Positions 33,327-40,908 of a stretch of DNA of 42,347 bases are shown here, piece after piece. Location: NCBI GenBank assembly GCA_910576845.1, contig CAJTJA010000013.1:1-42347 (forward strand), read 5' to 3'. The stretch is from an uncultured Oscillibacter sp. (GTDB lineage: Bacteria > Bacillota > Clostridia > Oscillospirales > Oscillospiraceae). Under the pieces are notes generated by a model, which was given only the letters and a program-made list of their open reading frames with translations, searched no databases and was not told the DNA's origin. Within the stretch, counting starts at the first letter, position 1; each line of letters opens with the position of its first letter. Both the position numbers and the translations under genes were made by a program.

Positions 33327-33437
33327 TAGGCCCTTGTTTGAAAATTGGCGGAATGCTCAACGGCAAGAAATTTTAACGCAGCGTGGCAGGAAAATATCCG
33401 TCGTTTGGGCGTTTTGTCATTTTTCAAACGAGGCCTA
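33327..33437. mobile_element. Second MITE-like element, 111 bp imperfect palindrome
   Basis: Ends TAGGCC-CTTGTTTGAAAA and, read from the other side, TAGGCC-TCGTTTGAAAA match over about 16 of 18 positions; similarity continues inward to a centre near CAGCGTGGC. TA sits at both outer edges. No coding capacity. It is a different sequence family from the element at 24419-24585 but has the same build. Confidence 0.7.
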
Positions 33438-33482
33438 GCAGCCTCCCAGTAAAAATCTTTCGTAAAATTCCAGGCGAAACCC

Positions 33483-33511
33483 TTTACAGTTCCAAAAAAA
33501 TCGAGTATACT
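33483..33511 (+). promoter_or_regulatory. Promoter of ireB
   Basis: TTTACA and TATACT with a 17-nt spacer, 32 nt before the ATG. Confidence 0.7.
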
Positions 33512-33543
33512 AGAAGCGATATAGAAAGGAAGGTGGTGTACCT

Positions 33544-33789
33544 ATGGACGATTTCACCAGAAAGTTCAATCTCGCCTTGGAAAAGGATGCGGAAATTTAT
33601 CAAATTCTCTCTTCTGTTTACAAATCCCTGGAAGAGAAAGGCTATAACCCCATTAATCAGATTGTTGGCTATATTTTGTCCGAGGACCCCACCTATATCA
33701 CCAACCACAACAACGCCCGGACTTTAATCCGTAAAATTGACCGGGATGAACTGCTTCAGGTGCTGGTGCGAAAGTATCTGGGGCAGTAA
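33544..33789 (+). CDS. ireB: IreB-family regulatory phosphoprotein (YrzL, UPF0297)
   Basis: Small cytoplasmic protein of 81 residues; in Enterococcus IreB is a substrate of the Ser/Thr kinase IreK and affects cephalosporin resistance. The family signature is strong: SVYKSLEEKGYNPINQIVGYILSEDPTYITNHNNARTLIRKIDRDELLQVLVRKYL. ATG follows AAGGAAGGTGG. Usually followed by ruvX (yrrK) and yrzB; here it is a single-gene unit closed by a terminator. Confidence 0.96.
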   Translation: MDDFTRKFNLALEKDAEIYQILSSVYKSLEEKGYNPINQIVGYILSEDPTYITNHNNARTLIRKIDRDELLQVLVRKYLGQ

Positions 33790-33828
33790 CAAAAGAGTTA
33801 CAATTTGTCATCTCCTTCGGTGTGTATT

Positions 33829-33884
33829 CCGTGAAATGCGGTTTGTCCTTCTTAGATGCGGCAGCCGTATTTCACGGGATTTTT
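33829..33884 (+). terminator. Terminator of ireB
   Basis: CCGTGAAATGCGG pairs with CCGTATTTCACGG (13 bp, one G-U) around a 23-nt loop, followed by GATTTTT and a second T-run. Confidence 0.75.
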
Positions 33885-33949
33885 GCGTTTTTTGTCAGTA
33901 TTGCCACAAGCCGCCTCTGTTTTTTCGTCAAAACGCCCGTGGCAGAATG

Positions 33950-33978
33950 TTGACAAAACGGGAAAAAGATGTTACAAT
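33950..33978 (+). promoter_or_regulatory. Strong sigma-A promoter of the 102-residue protein gene
   Basis: TTGACA and TACAAT with a 17-nt spacer, 30 nt before the ATG. Confidence 0.8.
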
Positions 33979-34007
33979 TTGGTTACAAAATTTTCAGGGA
34001 GGTTTTT

Positions 34008-34316
34008 ATGGCGGCAAATAAGAACATTAAAACCGAAGGTCTTGTCTATAAGGGCCATCCGCTGCGCCGTGCGGGCAATCTGATTTATTACGGCACAATG
34101 GCCGAAAAATATATTATCATGATGCAGGTGCTGGACACCAAAAAGGAACAGGATCTGGAGCTGGCCTCCAAAGTCTCCATTCAGCTTCAGCTTACGGACC
34201 CGAACCTGAAATCCCGGGACCGGGTGATTAAGAAAAGCGAAAAGGACAGTCTTTATGCGGCAATGGATATTGCCACAGTCTGGCTGGACCGGGCGCTGGC
34301 CGGCAAGGAAAAGTAA
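34008..34316 (+). CDS. Small basic protein of unknown function
   Basis: Soluble protein of 102 residues, Lys/Leu-rich (NIKTEGLVYKGHPLRRAGNLIYYGTMAEKYIIMMQVLDTKKEQDLELASKVSIQLQ), without signal peptide. The GHPLRR...YYGTMAEKYIIMM stretch looks like a conserved beta core. ATG chosen over an in-frame ATG 39 nt upstream because AGGGAGG precedes it and the earlier one lies inside the promoter. Strong promoter implies high expression. Family not recognised. Confidence 0.8.
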   Translation: MAANKNIKTEGLVYKGHPLRRAGNLIYYGTMAEKYIIMMQVLDTKKEQDLELASKVSIQLQLTDPNLKSRDRVIKKSEKDSLYAAMDIATVWLDRALAGKEK

Positions 34317-34384
34317 AAGCTCCCGGCCCTGACGCAGCGTTCGTCCCCCTCTTTACAAAAGATACGAAAGGAAGCGTAATTCCC

Positions 34385-35290
34385 ATGAATCGACTTGCAG
34401 GAAAAGCCGTCAAGGTCCTGGTTCTCTCCGCCATTACGATGATGTTTCTGGCTGTTTCCGTCTTCGCTGAAGACGGCTTGGTAATCGGTATCGGCACCAC
34501 TACCGGTTCCTCTCTGCGGCTCCGGTCTGAGCCCTCTCTGGACGCTCCCATCATCACCACGCTTGATAAAGATTGGACCATCGCCGTTCTGGGCGAGGCC
34601 GACGGCTGGTACCATGTCGCTCACAATGGTAAGGACGGCTATGTCTCCTCCGAATTCTTTACCATGGAGGAAGAGACTGAATTCGAGTATTATGGGCGTG
34701 TGAATGCCCGCGGCGTCAACGTGCGGGCGGAAGCCTCCACCGACGGTGAAATTCTGAATAACCTGGGCCTTGGCAGCGGAATTGTCGTCACCGGCCTGGA
34801 AGACGGCTGGTACAGCATCAGCGGCACTTATGGCGACGGCTACATCCGCAGCGATTATGTCAGCCTTACCAATGAAACTCCCGGCACTCCCGGCGCCGGT
34901 ATCGGCGACAGCAGCGTCGTGGATTTCGCCCGTCAATATCTTGGCACCCGCTATGTCTATGGCGGTGCGTCTCCCAGCGGCTTTGACTGCTCCGGTTTTA
35001 CAATGTATGTCTATAAGCAGTTCGGCGTCTCCCTGCCTCACACCGCCTCCGGCCAATGGCAGAGCGGTTTGGGCACCCGGGTATACAGCATCGGCGAACT
35101 GCAGCCCGGCGATCTAGTATATTTCAATGATCCCAAGCGCAATGCCGGCAAGGCCTGTTCTCACACCGGCATTTATGTGGGCGGCGGCCAGATCATTCAC
35201 TCCTCGTCTTCCCGGAGCGGCGGCGTGATTTACAGTGACCTGACCGACGGTTACTACAATACATATTTTGTGGGCGGTATTCACGTCTGA
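34385..35290 (+). CDS. Secreted SH3-domain NlpC/P60 cell-wall endopeptidase
   Basis: Peptidoglycan hydrolase of 301 residues exported through an N-terminal signal peptide (core VKVLVLSAITMMFLAVSVFA, cleavage near residue 28). Two bacterial SH3 domains follow (about 38-95 and 104-160; LRLRSEPSLDAPII and VNVRAEASTDGEIL), then an NlpC/P60 domain with C202 in FDCSGFTMYVY, H260 in CSHTGIYVGGG and a third polar residue H272 in IIHSSSS. It would cleave stem-peptide bonds. ATG follows GAAAGGAAG. Single gene with a strong terminator. Confidence 0.95.
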   Translation: MNRLAGKAVKVLVLSAITMMFLAVSVFAEDGLVIGIGTTTGSSLRLRSEPSLDAPIITTLDKDWTIAVLGEADGWYHVAHNGKDGYVSSEFFTMEEETEFEYYGRVNARGVNVRAEASTDGEILNNLGLGSGIVVTGLEDGWYSISGTYGDGYIRSDYVSLTNETPGTPGAGIGDSSVVDFARQYLGTRYVYGGASPSGFDCSGFTMYVYKQFGVSLPHTASGQWQSGLGTRVYSIGELQPGDLVYFNDPKRNAGKACSHTGIYVGGGQIIHSSSSRSGGVIYSDLTDGYYNTYFVGGIHV

Positions 35291-35305
35291 TTTTGGAATA
35301 AACTA

Positions 35306-35341
35306 AGCGAGGCGCGGCAGATTGCCGTGCCTCGCTTTTGC
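35306..35341 (+). terminator. Terminator of the NlpC/P60 gene
   Basis: AAGCGAGGCGCGGCA pairs with TGCCGTGCCTCGCTT (15 bp, one G-U) with a 3-nt loop, followed by TTGCTTTTT. Confidence 0.88.
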
Positions 35342-35653
35342 TTTTTCTATGCCTTCCCTCACCGGCAAACTCGAAAAGCCTCTAGGCGTTATACCGGAAG
35401 GGCCGCGGAAAGCGGTCCATATTCCTGTTTTCATCCTTCGGTGAATGTATATGCGGCACACCGGCAGGCTATAAAATTACACAAACCAGCCTCAAAGAAA
35501 AATACCCTGGGAATGCTGAGCGCAAATTCACTCCGTCAGCTCCTGCCCAAACCAAGAAAATTTCCGCATTTCAGACAGAACCATTTTGAAGAAGGCGGAC
35601 AGGTAAGCATAATCTGCCGGATTGCGCACAATCTAATTCCGCGAGGTGATGGA
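35342..35653 (+). other. Gap before the FAD/Rieske oxidoreductase gene
   Basis: No coding signal. A possible promoter, TTGAAG (35586) and CATAAT (35608) with a 16-nt spacer, lies about 40 nt before the ATG. Nothing else recognised. Confidence 0.45.
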
Positions 35654-36952
35654 ATGGATTCCATATGGACAAAAACCGCACAGATGCCCCATTTTTCCCC
35701 CTTGCAGGAGGACTTGAACACCAATGTGCTGGTCATTGGCGGCGGCATGGCCGGCATTTTGTGCGCCTATCTGCTCTCTCAGGCCGGAGTGGATTATGCC
35801 CTTGTAGAGGCGGACCGAATTGGAGGCGGCATTACAAAAAACACTACCGCAAAGATCACATCTCAACATGGCCTGATTTACAGCAGGCTTATCCGGGAAT
35901 TCGGCCAAGAACGGGCACGGCTCTATCTGGACATCAATCAGACAGCCCTAAAGCGTTACCGGACATTATGCCGGAATATTGATTGCGATTTCGAGGAAAA
36001 AGATGCCTATGTGTTTTCCACCAGTGACCGCCGGAAGCTGGAACAGGAGCTGGAAGCCTTATCCCGCCTGGGTTTCCCCGCAGAGTTGGCAGAAAGCACA
36101 CCTCTGCCCTTCCCAACAGTGGGAGCTGTGCGCTTCCCACGTCAAGCCCAGTTCCACCCCTTGAAATTTATTGCCGCGATATCCAAAGAGCTGCGTATTT
36201 TTGAACACACAAAAGTTTTGGAAGTAAGGCCCGGAAAAGCCGTCACCAACGGCGGAGCTGTCTCTGCGGAAAAAATTATTGTTGCAACTCACTTTCCATT
36301 TCTCAACAAGCACGGCTGCTATTTCTTAAAGCTTTATCAACACCGCTCCTATGTATTGGCTTTGGAAAACACACCCGATATGGACGGCATGTATGTGGAC
36401 GAGGATAAAAAGGGCGTTTCCTTTCGCAATTATAATCATCTTCTGCTTCTTGGCGGAGGCAGTCATCGGACAGGAAAGCAGGGCGGAGGCTGGCAGGAAC
36501 TTGAGGGCCTTGCCAAAAAATACTATCCCAAAGCCCATGAGGCCGCCCGATGGGCTACACAGGACTGTATGACTCTGGACGGCGCGCCTTATATTGGGCA
36601 GTATTCCAAGCATACACCGTCCCTCTATGTGGCATCCGGCTTCAATAAGTGGGGAATGACTTCTTCCATGACAGCGGCTATCATTTTGACGGACCTGATT
36701 CTCGGGCGGGAAAATCCCTGCGTAGATGTATTTTCTCCCTCTCGCACAATTCTCCGCCCTCAACTGGCGGTAAACGGGATGGCATCTGTTTTGGGACTTT
36801 TTACCCCCACGGCTCCCCGCTGTCCCCATATGGGCTGCGCCCTGAAATATAATTCCCAGGAGCACAGCTGGGACTGCCCATGTCACGGTTCCCGCTTCGA
36901 AGAAGACGGAACACTCATCGACAATCCCGCAACAGGAAATAAAGAGATATAA
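35654..36952 (+). CDS. FAD-dependent oxidoreductase with C-terminal Rieske domain (YhfW-like)
   Basis: Cytoplasmic redox enzyme of 432 residues. N-terminal DAO-type FAD domain with dinucleotide motif VLVIGGGMAGILCAYLLSQAG near residue 20 and GGGITKNTTAKITSQHG; C-terminal Rieske [2Fe-2S] site CPHMGC and CPCHGS near 395-415. YhfW of B. subtilis has the same fusion but is about 75 residues longer, so the Rieske end here is short (ends NPATGNKEI). ATG chosen because AGGTGATGG precedes it; the 109-residue in-frame extension has no family resemblance. The gene is more AT-rich than its neighbours, a hint of recent transfer. Substrate unknown. Confidence 0.9.
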   Translation: MDSIWTKTAQMPHFSPLQEDLNTNVLVIGGGMAGILCAYLLSQAGVDYALVEADRIGGGITKNTTAKITSQHGLIYSRLIREFGQERARLYLDINQTALKRYRTLCRNIDCDFEEKDAYVFSTSDRRKLEQELEALSRLGFPAELAESTPLPFPTVGAVRFPRQAQFHPLKFIAAISKELRIFEHTKVLEVRPGKAVTNGGAVSAEKIIVATHFPFLNKHGCYFLKLYQHRSYVLALENTPDMDGMYVDEDKKGVSFRNYNHLLLLGGGSHRTGKQGGGWQELEGLAKKYYPKAHEAARWATQDCMTLDGAPYIGQYSKHTPSLYVASGFNKWGMTSSMTAAIILTDLILGRENPCVDVFSPSRTILRPQLAVNGMASVLGLFTPTAPRCPHMGCALKYNSQEHSWDCPCHGSRFEEDGTLIDNPATGNKEI

Positions 36953-37209
36953 TTCCACTCCCAGTCATCCTATGACTGAACCGGTCCCCTTCCCTAAGTG
37001 TGAGCCCTTAACGCAGTATCTCAGCGGTGGGAAGAGGCATCCTTTTCCCTGGCAGGAAATTTCCGCTCAAACATGGGAAAAATAACCCTCCACAATCTTC
37101 ACAGCCGGAAAATCTCATGGGCATCTTTTCAATTCAACACCGCAGGCCGCATACATGGTTTTCAGCGCCTGCATCTATAAAAACACACGCGCGCTTCGCA
37201 CGCCGGCAA
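36953..37209. other. Non-coding gap after the oxidoreductase gene
   Basis: AT-richer than average, no ORF with a ribosome site and no clear terminator. It leads into the hairpin cluster before ldh. Confidence 0.45.
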
Positions 37210-37390
37210 GCCGCATGCTTGCGGCAGCAATATATTACTTCTGAACGGAAATGTCAGAAGTAATATGTGCCATGTTTTGTGGCTGCCGCCGTTTATGGCG
37301 GCGGGCAAAACGGCTGAAATCCAATGGTATTATTTCCGAATTTTAAATTTGGAAATAATATCTGCCTGCGGCACAATGGACAGCCGCAGA
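37210..37390 (+). ncRNA. Hairpin-rich region upstream of ldh (structured leader or small RNA candidate)
   Basis: Five consecutive inverted repeats: GCCGCA/TGCGGC; a perfect 13-bp stem ATATTACTTCTGA/TCAGAAGTAATAT (37232-37266); GCCGCC/GGCGGC; TATTATTTCCGAATT/AATTTGGAAATAATA (37328-37360, 14 of 15 paired); CTGCGGC/GCCGCAG. They end 20 nt before the ldh ribosome site. I do not recognise a known riboswitch class; the AT-rich repeats could also be operators. Confidence 0.45.
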
Positions 37391-37415
37391 CCAATAAAGG
37401 AAAAGGATAATATGT

Positions 37416-38369
37416 ATGAATATCAATCCTAGAAAAGCAGCCATCGTGGGCTGCGGTCAAGTGGGAGCATCTATTGCCTTCCGCTTTTTGCAGCAGGGAC
37501 TGTTCTCGCAATTGGTACTCCTGGACGTAAACCGGAATAAGGCGGAGGGGGAGGCCATGGACCTCCGGGACGGCCTTCCCTATGGCGCAGCAATGGAAAT
37601 CAACGCAGGAACCTATGATGACATTACCGACTGCTCACTGATCGTCATTACCGCTGGAGCCAACCAAAAGCCCGGAGAGACGCGCCTGGACTTAATCGGC
37701 AGGAACACGGAAATCCTGCGCTCCGTACTAAAAGAAATTACTGCCCGGAATTTCGGAGGAATTCTTCTGATCGTATCTAACCCTGTAGATGTGCTGACCT
37801 ATACTGCCTGGAAATTGTCAGGTTATCCAAGAGAACGCGTCATCGGCTCCGGAACAGTACTGGACACGGGCCGGCTTAAGCAGCTTCTTGGAGCGGAATT
37901 GCAGGTGGATAGCCGGAATATCCACGCTTTCATCATCGGTGAACACGGTGACAGCGAGCTTGCCGTCTGGAGTGAGGCCAATGTCTCCGGCCTGGATCTG
38001 GAGGACTTCTGTCGCATCCGGGGGCAGAGCCTCAGTCAGGAGGACCGTGAGCGGCTCTACCGGGAAGTCCGGGACAGCGCCTACCAGATTATCCAGCGGA
38101 AAGGAGCCACCTACTATGGCATCGCTATGGCAGTCGGCCGCATTGCGGCATCCATTGTAAAAGATGAGCATGCGGTGCTGCCGGTATCCGTGGTTCTGGA
38201 GGGACAATATGGCCTCCGCGGCCTGGCGCTGAGCCTTCCCTCCATTGTCAGCCGGAACGGTTTGCAGGAAATTTTAGAGATACCTCTGAACCATGAAGAG
38301 CAAAAAGCACTGGAAGCCTCAGCCGGGCAGATGCGAGAAGCCCTTGCGTCCCTGGCCCTGGAAGCATAA
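37416..38369 (+). CDS. ldh: L-lactate dehydrogenase
   Basis: Cytoplasmic NAD-dependent enzyme of 317 residues reducing pyruvate to L-lactate. Rossmann motif IVGCGQVGASIA (10-21), substrate-specifying Q84 and R90 in GANQKPGETR (Q marks lactate rather than malate dehydrogenase), D150/R153 in GSGTVLDTGRLK, and proton-relay H177 in IIGEHGDSE. Length normal. The ATG four bases upstream reaches a stop after six codons, so 37416 is the start, after AAGGAAAAGG. Lactate formation fits a fermentative anaerobe. Preceded by an unusually structured leader. Confidence 0.97.
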   Translation: MNINPRKAAIVGCGQVGASIAFRFLQQGLFSQLVLLDVNRNKAEGEAMDLRDGLPYGAAMEINAGTYDDITDCSLIVITAGANQKPGETRLDLIGRNTEILRSVLKEITARNFGGILLIVSNPVDVLTYTAWKLSGYPRERVIGSGTVLDTGRLKQLLGAELQVDSRNIHAFIIGEHGDSELAVWSEANVSGLDLEDFCRIRGQSLSQEDRERLYREVRDSAYQIIQRKGATYYGIAMAVGRIAASIVKDEHAVLPVSVVLEGQYGLRGLALSLPSIVSRNGLQEILEIPLNHEEQKALEASAGQMREALASLALEA

Positions 38370-38528
38370 TAACCCCCTTCTCCGTTTGCTCAGGTAATGC
38401 TGCCTGCCGCCGTTCCATTTTAGAGGTATTAATAATACCGTAGGCGCAATTTCTCAATTGATATAGCCAACGCAGTTGAAAAAGCGCTCATACCCCTTTT
38501 AACCGACGGGCTCCATGATGTCATGTCC
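38370..38528. other. Non-coding gap after ldh
   Basis: Contains a small GGTATT-AAT-AATACC hairpin near 38426 and no coding signal. The ldh transcript probably ends at the hairpin at 38529. Confidence 0.45.
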
Positions 38529-38557
38529 AGAAGGCCGCATATGCGGCCTTCTTTTTA
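38529..38557 (+). terminator. Terminator downstream of ldh
   Basis: AGAAGGCCGC-ATAT-GCGGCCTTCT followed by TTTTT. Perfectly palindromic. A second hairpin (CTGAAAAGAATCCC/GGGATTCTTTTTCAG) follows at 38562-38591. Confidence 0.9.
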
Positions 38558-38624
38558 TGTCCTGAAAAGAATCCCAGGGATTCTTTTTCAGCTGTGGCGG
38601 CTGCAAATGGCGAAATGAAGAAAC

Positions 38625-38673
38625 ATGTCAGTTTCTGCTGCCGTGAGAAACGGCTTCCCACAGAAATTCTGAC
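38625..38673 (-). terminator. Possible terminator of sigK
   Basis: On the minus strand GTCAG..TTTCTG and CAGAAA.CTGAC form an interrupted stem around an inner CCGTTTCTCACGG hairpin, about 75 nt after the sigK stop. No clear T-tract. Confidence 0.4.
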
Positions 38674-38748
38674 AGATTTCAAAAAACCACCGAAGTATCA
38701 GCCAAAAAATATCCACCGCCGGACACTCCGGCACGTTTTACCCAATCC

Positions 38749-39465
38749 TCAAACATGTCTGCCGGAAACAGCAGATGCCTGACTGTCCTGCAGGGCCTCC
38801 CGAAGCTTTTCCAGCGCCCGCTTTTCAATACGGGACACATAGCTTCTGGAAATTCCAAAAGAAGAAGCAATCTCCCGCTGGGTCAGGGGTACTGTACCTC
38901 CCAGGCCATAACGGAGTCTGATAATCTCCGCCTCTCTGGCAGTAAGTCGCTCCCGAACCAGCTTGTGAAGCCGCAGGGCATTGTCCCGGTCATGAATGTC
39001 CTCCAGCATCGTATCATCTACACCCACCACATCCAACAGCTGGAGGGCGTTGCCTTCTTTATCCGTATCAATGGAGTCAGAAAGGGAAACTTCACCTTGC
39101 AGCTTTTTCTGTCCCCGGAAGTACATGAGGATTTCATTTTCAATGCACCGGGCGGCATAGGTAGCCAGGCGGGCACCCTTGGCCGGATCAAAGCTGGAAA
39201 TGCCCTTGATAAGGCCAATGGTGCCGATGGAAATCAGGTCCTCCTGGTCGGCGCTTTGGGTATAGTACTTTTTTATAATATGTGCCACCAGCCGCAGGTT
39301 CCGCTCAATCAGCACCTGCCTTGCCTCCATGTCCCCTTTAGCATATTTCTCCAGCCACTCCCGCTCCTCCGCGGCGGTCAGGGGCTTGGGAAACGACCCG
39401 CCTCCAGACAGGCGCAGGGAAAACAGCATGGTATTGGCAAACAACAGCAACGCGGCGGACAGCAT
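38749..39465 (-). CDS. sigK: RNA polymerase sporulation sigma factor SigK
   Basis: Late mother-cell sigma factor of 238 residues. It begins with the hydrophobic pro-sequence typical of SigK (MLSAALLLFANTMLFSLRLSGG), followed by SFPKPLTAAEEREWLEKYAKGD; region 2 RNLRLVAHIIKKYY, DLISIGTIGLIKGISSFDPAKG, ATYAARCIENEILMYFR; region 4 LTQREIASSFGISRSYVSRIEKRAL. ATG chosen after AAGGAGGTC; the 33-residue upstream extension is not family-like. The reading frame is continuous, so there is no skin-type prophage insertion. This is the clearest sign that the organism can sporulate. Confidence 0.96.
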   Translation of the reverse strand: MLSAALLLFANTMLFSLRLSGGGSFPKPLTAAEEREWLEKYAKGDMEARQVLIERNLRLVAHIIKKYYTQSADQEDLISIGTIGLIKGISSFDPAKGARLATYAARCIENEILMYFRGQKKLQGEVSLSDSIDTDKEGNALQLLDVVGVDDTMLEDIHDRDNALRLHKLVRERLTAREAEIIRLRYGLGGTVPLTQREIASSFGISRSYVSRIEKRALEKLREALQDSQASAVSGRHV

Positions 39466-39711
39466 AAGACCTCCTTGCCGAAGCCAAAGCCCCGGCTGCC
39501 GCTTTCCGGCTGGCGGCGGACCGTATTTCAAGGCTGGAAGCCTCTTCCCTATTCCTATGAACACCAGGGAAGTCCCTATTCAGCTGTTGCCCTCGACGCT
39601 TCAATATGCTATACTTTCGCTATGTATTTCCGGTTCCCGGCAAAACAGGCTCCCGCTTATTCTGCGTCACCGGATATAAAGACCGGGCCCAACATAAAAG
39701 GAGGAAGCGCT

Positions 39712-39996
39712 TTGGCTTGGACAGTCTACATCCTCTGCTGCAAAGACGGCACTCTCTACACCGGCGCCACCTGCGATATCTCCCGGCGGCTAAATGCCCA
39801 TCAACGCGGCAAGGGCGCCAAATACACCCGCAGCCGCCTGCCGGTGGCCCTGGTCTACCAGGAGGAAGCTCCGGACAAAGCCGCTGCACTCCGGCGGGAG
39901 GCCGCCATCAAACGCTTGGGCCGGCGAAAAAAGCTGGCGCTTATTAACGGAAAGGAGATTTGTCCCAATGGAAATCCGGCCTTTACAGAAGGCTGA
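39712..39996 (+). CDS. GIY-YIG domain protein (UPF0213/YhbQ type)
   Basis: Small GIY-YIG family protein of 94 residues: WTVYILCCKDGTLYTGATCDISRRLNAHQRGKGAKYTRSRLPVALVYQEEA, with the GIY-YIG pair as VYI and LYTG and conserved Arg/His. Possibly a DNA nuclease; cellular role poorly known. TTG start chosen because AAAGGAGG lies 7 nt before it and the domain begins at once; a longer ATG reading at 39621 has no ribosome site. The 3' end overlaps the start of the acetyltransferase gene by 29 nt. Confidence 0.88.
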   Translation: MAWTVYILCCKDGTLYTGATCDISRRLNAHQRGKGAKYTRSRLPVALVYQEEAPDKAAALRREAAIKRLGRRKKLALINGKEICPNGNPAFTEG

Positions 39997-40462
39997 TGAC
40001 CGGCTTGCCGTGCCGGATTTATGAGGAAAGCTGGAAATCCGCCTACCGAGGCATCGTCCCGCAAGACTACTTGGACCACATCTCAGCGGGCCGCTGGGCA
40101 GAAATCCTGGACCAGGCAGACTGGGACACCCTCGTCTCAGTGGAAGAGGGACGGTTTATTGGAACCACCAGCGTCTGCCCATCCCACTGGAGAGACTGGG
40201 CGGAATCCGGGGAACTGGTTTCCCTCTATTTGCTGCCGGAATATATGGGCCAGGGCTTGGCAGGCTATTGCTGGAGGCGGCGGTAAAGCTGCTGGCGAAG
40301 CACGGCTTTCAGGATGTGCTTCTCTGGGTCCTGGAGGACAACCACAAAGCCCGGCGCTTCTACGAAACAGCCGGGTTTGCCGCCTCCGGAGACTTTATGG
40401 AGGACGAAATCGGCGGAAAGCCTCTCCGGGAGACCTTATACCGTCGTTCTGTCAAAGGATAA
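39968..40462 (+). pseudogene. GNAT acetyltransferase, broken by two compensating frameshifts
   Basis: Reading the three pieces together gives a normal GNAT protein: MEIRPLQKADDRLAV, then in the next frame RIYEESWKSAYRGIVPQDYLDHI...SLYLLPEYMGQGL, then back in the first frame RLLLEAAVKLLAKHGFQDVLLWVLEDNHKARRFYETAGF. Shifts lie near 40005-40016 and near 40255-40262 (TTGGCAGG where TTGGGCAGG would keep the frame). AAAGGAG precedes the ATG. GNAT enzymes acetylate amines with acetyl-CoA; this copy should be inactive unless the shifts are sequencing errors. A strong terminator follows. Confidence 0.82.
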
Positions 40463-40491
40463 GACGCCCCGCGCAGTCCGCAGGGCACAGG

Positions 40492-40527
40492 AAGAGGCCC
40501 CGCGTTCTCCTGAACGCGGGGCCTCTT
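40492..40527. terminator. Bidirectional terminator between GNAT remnant and Feo locus
   Basis: AAGAGGCCCCGCGTTC pairs perfectly with GAACGCGGGGCCTCTT (16 bp, 4-nt loop) between convergent units; both flanks are A/T-rich. Confidence 0.88.
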
Positions 40528-40563
40528 CCTATTTTCCAAAGAGATGTCCCTGTAGAGCGTAAG

Positions 40564-40731
40564 TCAAGAAAGCTTCCGGACATCTTGACAGCTATGACAG
40601 CCGCCGCAGGAGGTGCAGTCCCCGCCGCAATGGCTGCCCTGCCTGTGCTCCTTCCACAGGGAGCGGACCGCAAAAGACACCATGGCAGCCAAGGCGAAAA
40701 ACACTGTCAGGTTCCCAAAAATCACAGACAT
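40564..40731 (-). CDS. FeoB-associated Cys-rich membrane protein
   Basis: Membrane peptide of 55 residues: one N-terminal helix (VIFGNLTVFFALAAMVSFAV) then a Cys-rich tail CGGDCTSCGGCHSC. This is the small protein that commonly follows feoB in Firmicutes and may help iron delivery or FeoB assembly. ATG follows GAGGAGGAAT; a start five codons earlier is less well placed. It lies downstream of feoB on the same strand. Confidence 0.9.
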   Translation of the reverse strand: MSVIFGNLTVFFALAAMVSFAVRSLWKEHRQGSHCGGDCTSCGGCHSCQDVRKLS

Positions 40732-40758
40732 AATATTCCTCCTCAAAACGCATTTCCT

Positions 40759-40908
40759 CTACTTCTTTCTTGGTCCCGCAAACTGCCAGTCCCCAAGGTG
40801 CGCTAACGTTCTCCTTTTAACGCTTTTAGAGCAAATAACTCCGAGACTCTGAACTACTCCGGCTCCACACTCGCTCATCGTCTCACGGCCCTCGAGAAAA
40901 AGAATCAT
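40759..40908 (-). CDS. Possible small ORF coupled to feoB
   Basis: A 49-codon frame whose ATG overlaps the feoB stop as ATGA, filling most of the gap before the Cys-rich protein gene (MILFLEGRETMSECGAG; ending FAGPRKK). No good ribosome site, no recognised family; a second ATG lies 10 codons in. It may be chance. Confidence 0.25.
   Translation of the reverse strand: MILFLEGRETMSECGAGVVQSLGVICSKSVKRRTLAHLGDWQFAGPRKK

Noticed and set aside
39606..39947. Frame of 113 codons in another frame over the GIY-YIG gene
   Set aside because: Shadow; the TTG-started frame has the complete GIY-YIG motif and a strong ribosome site.
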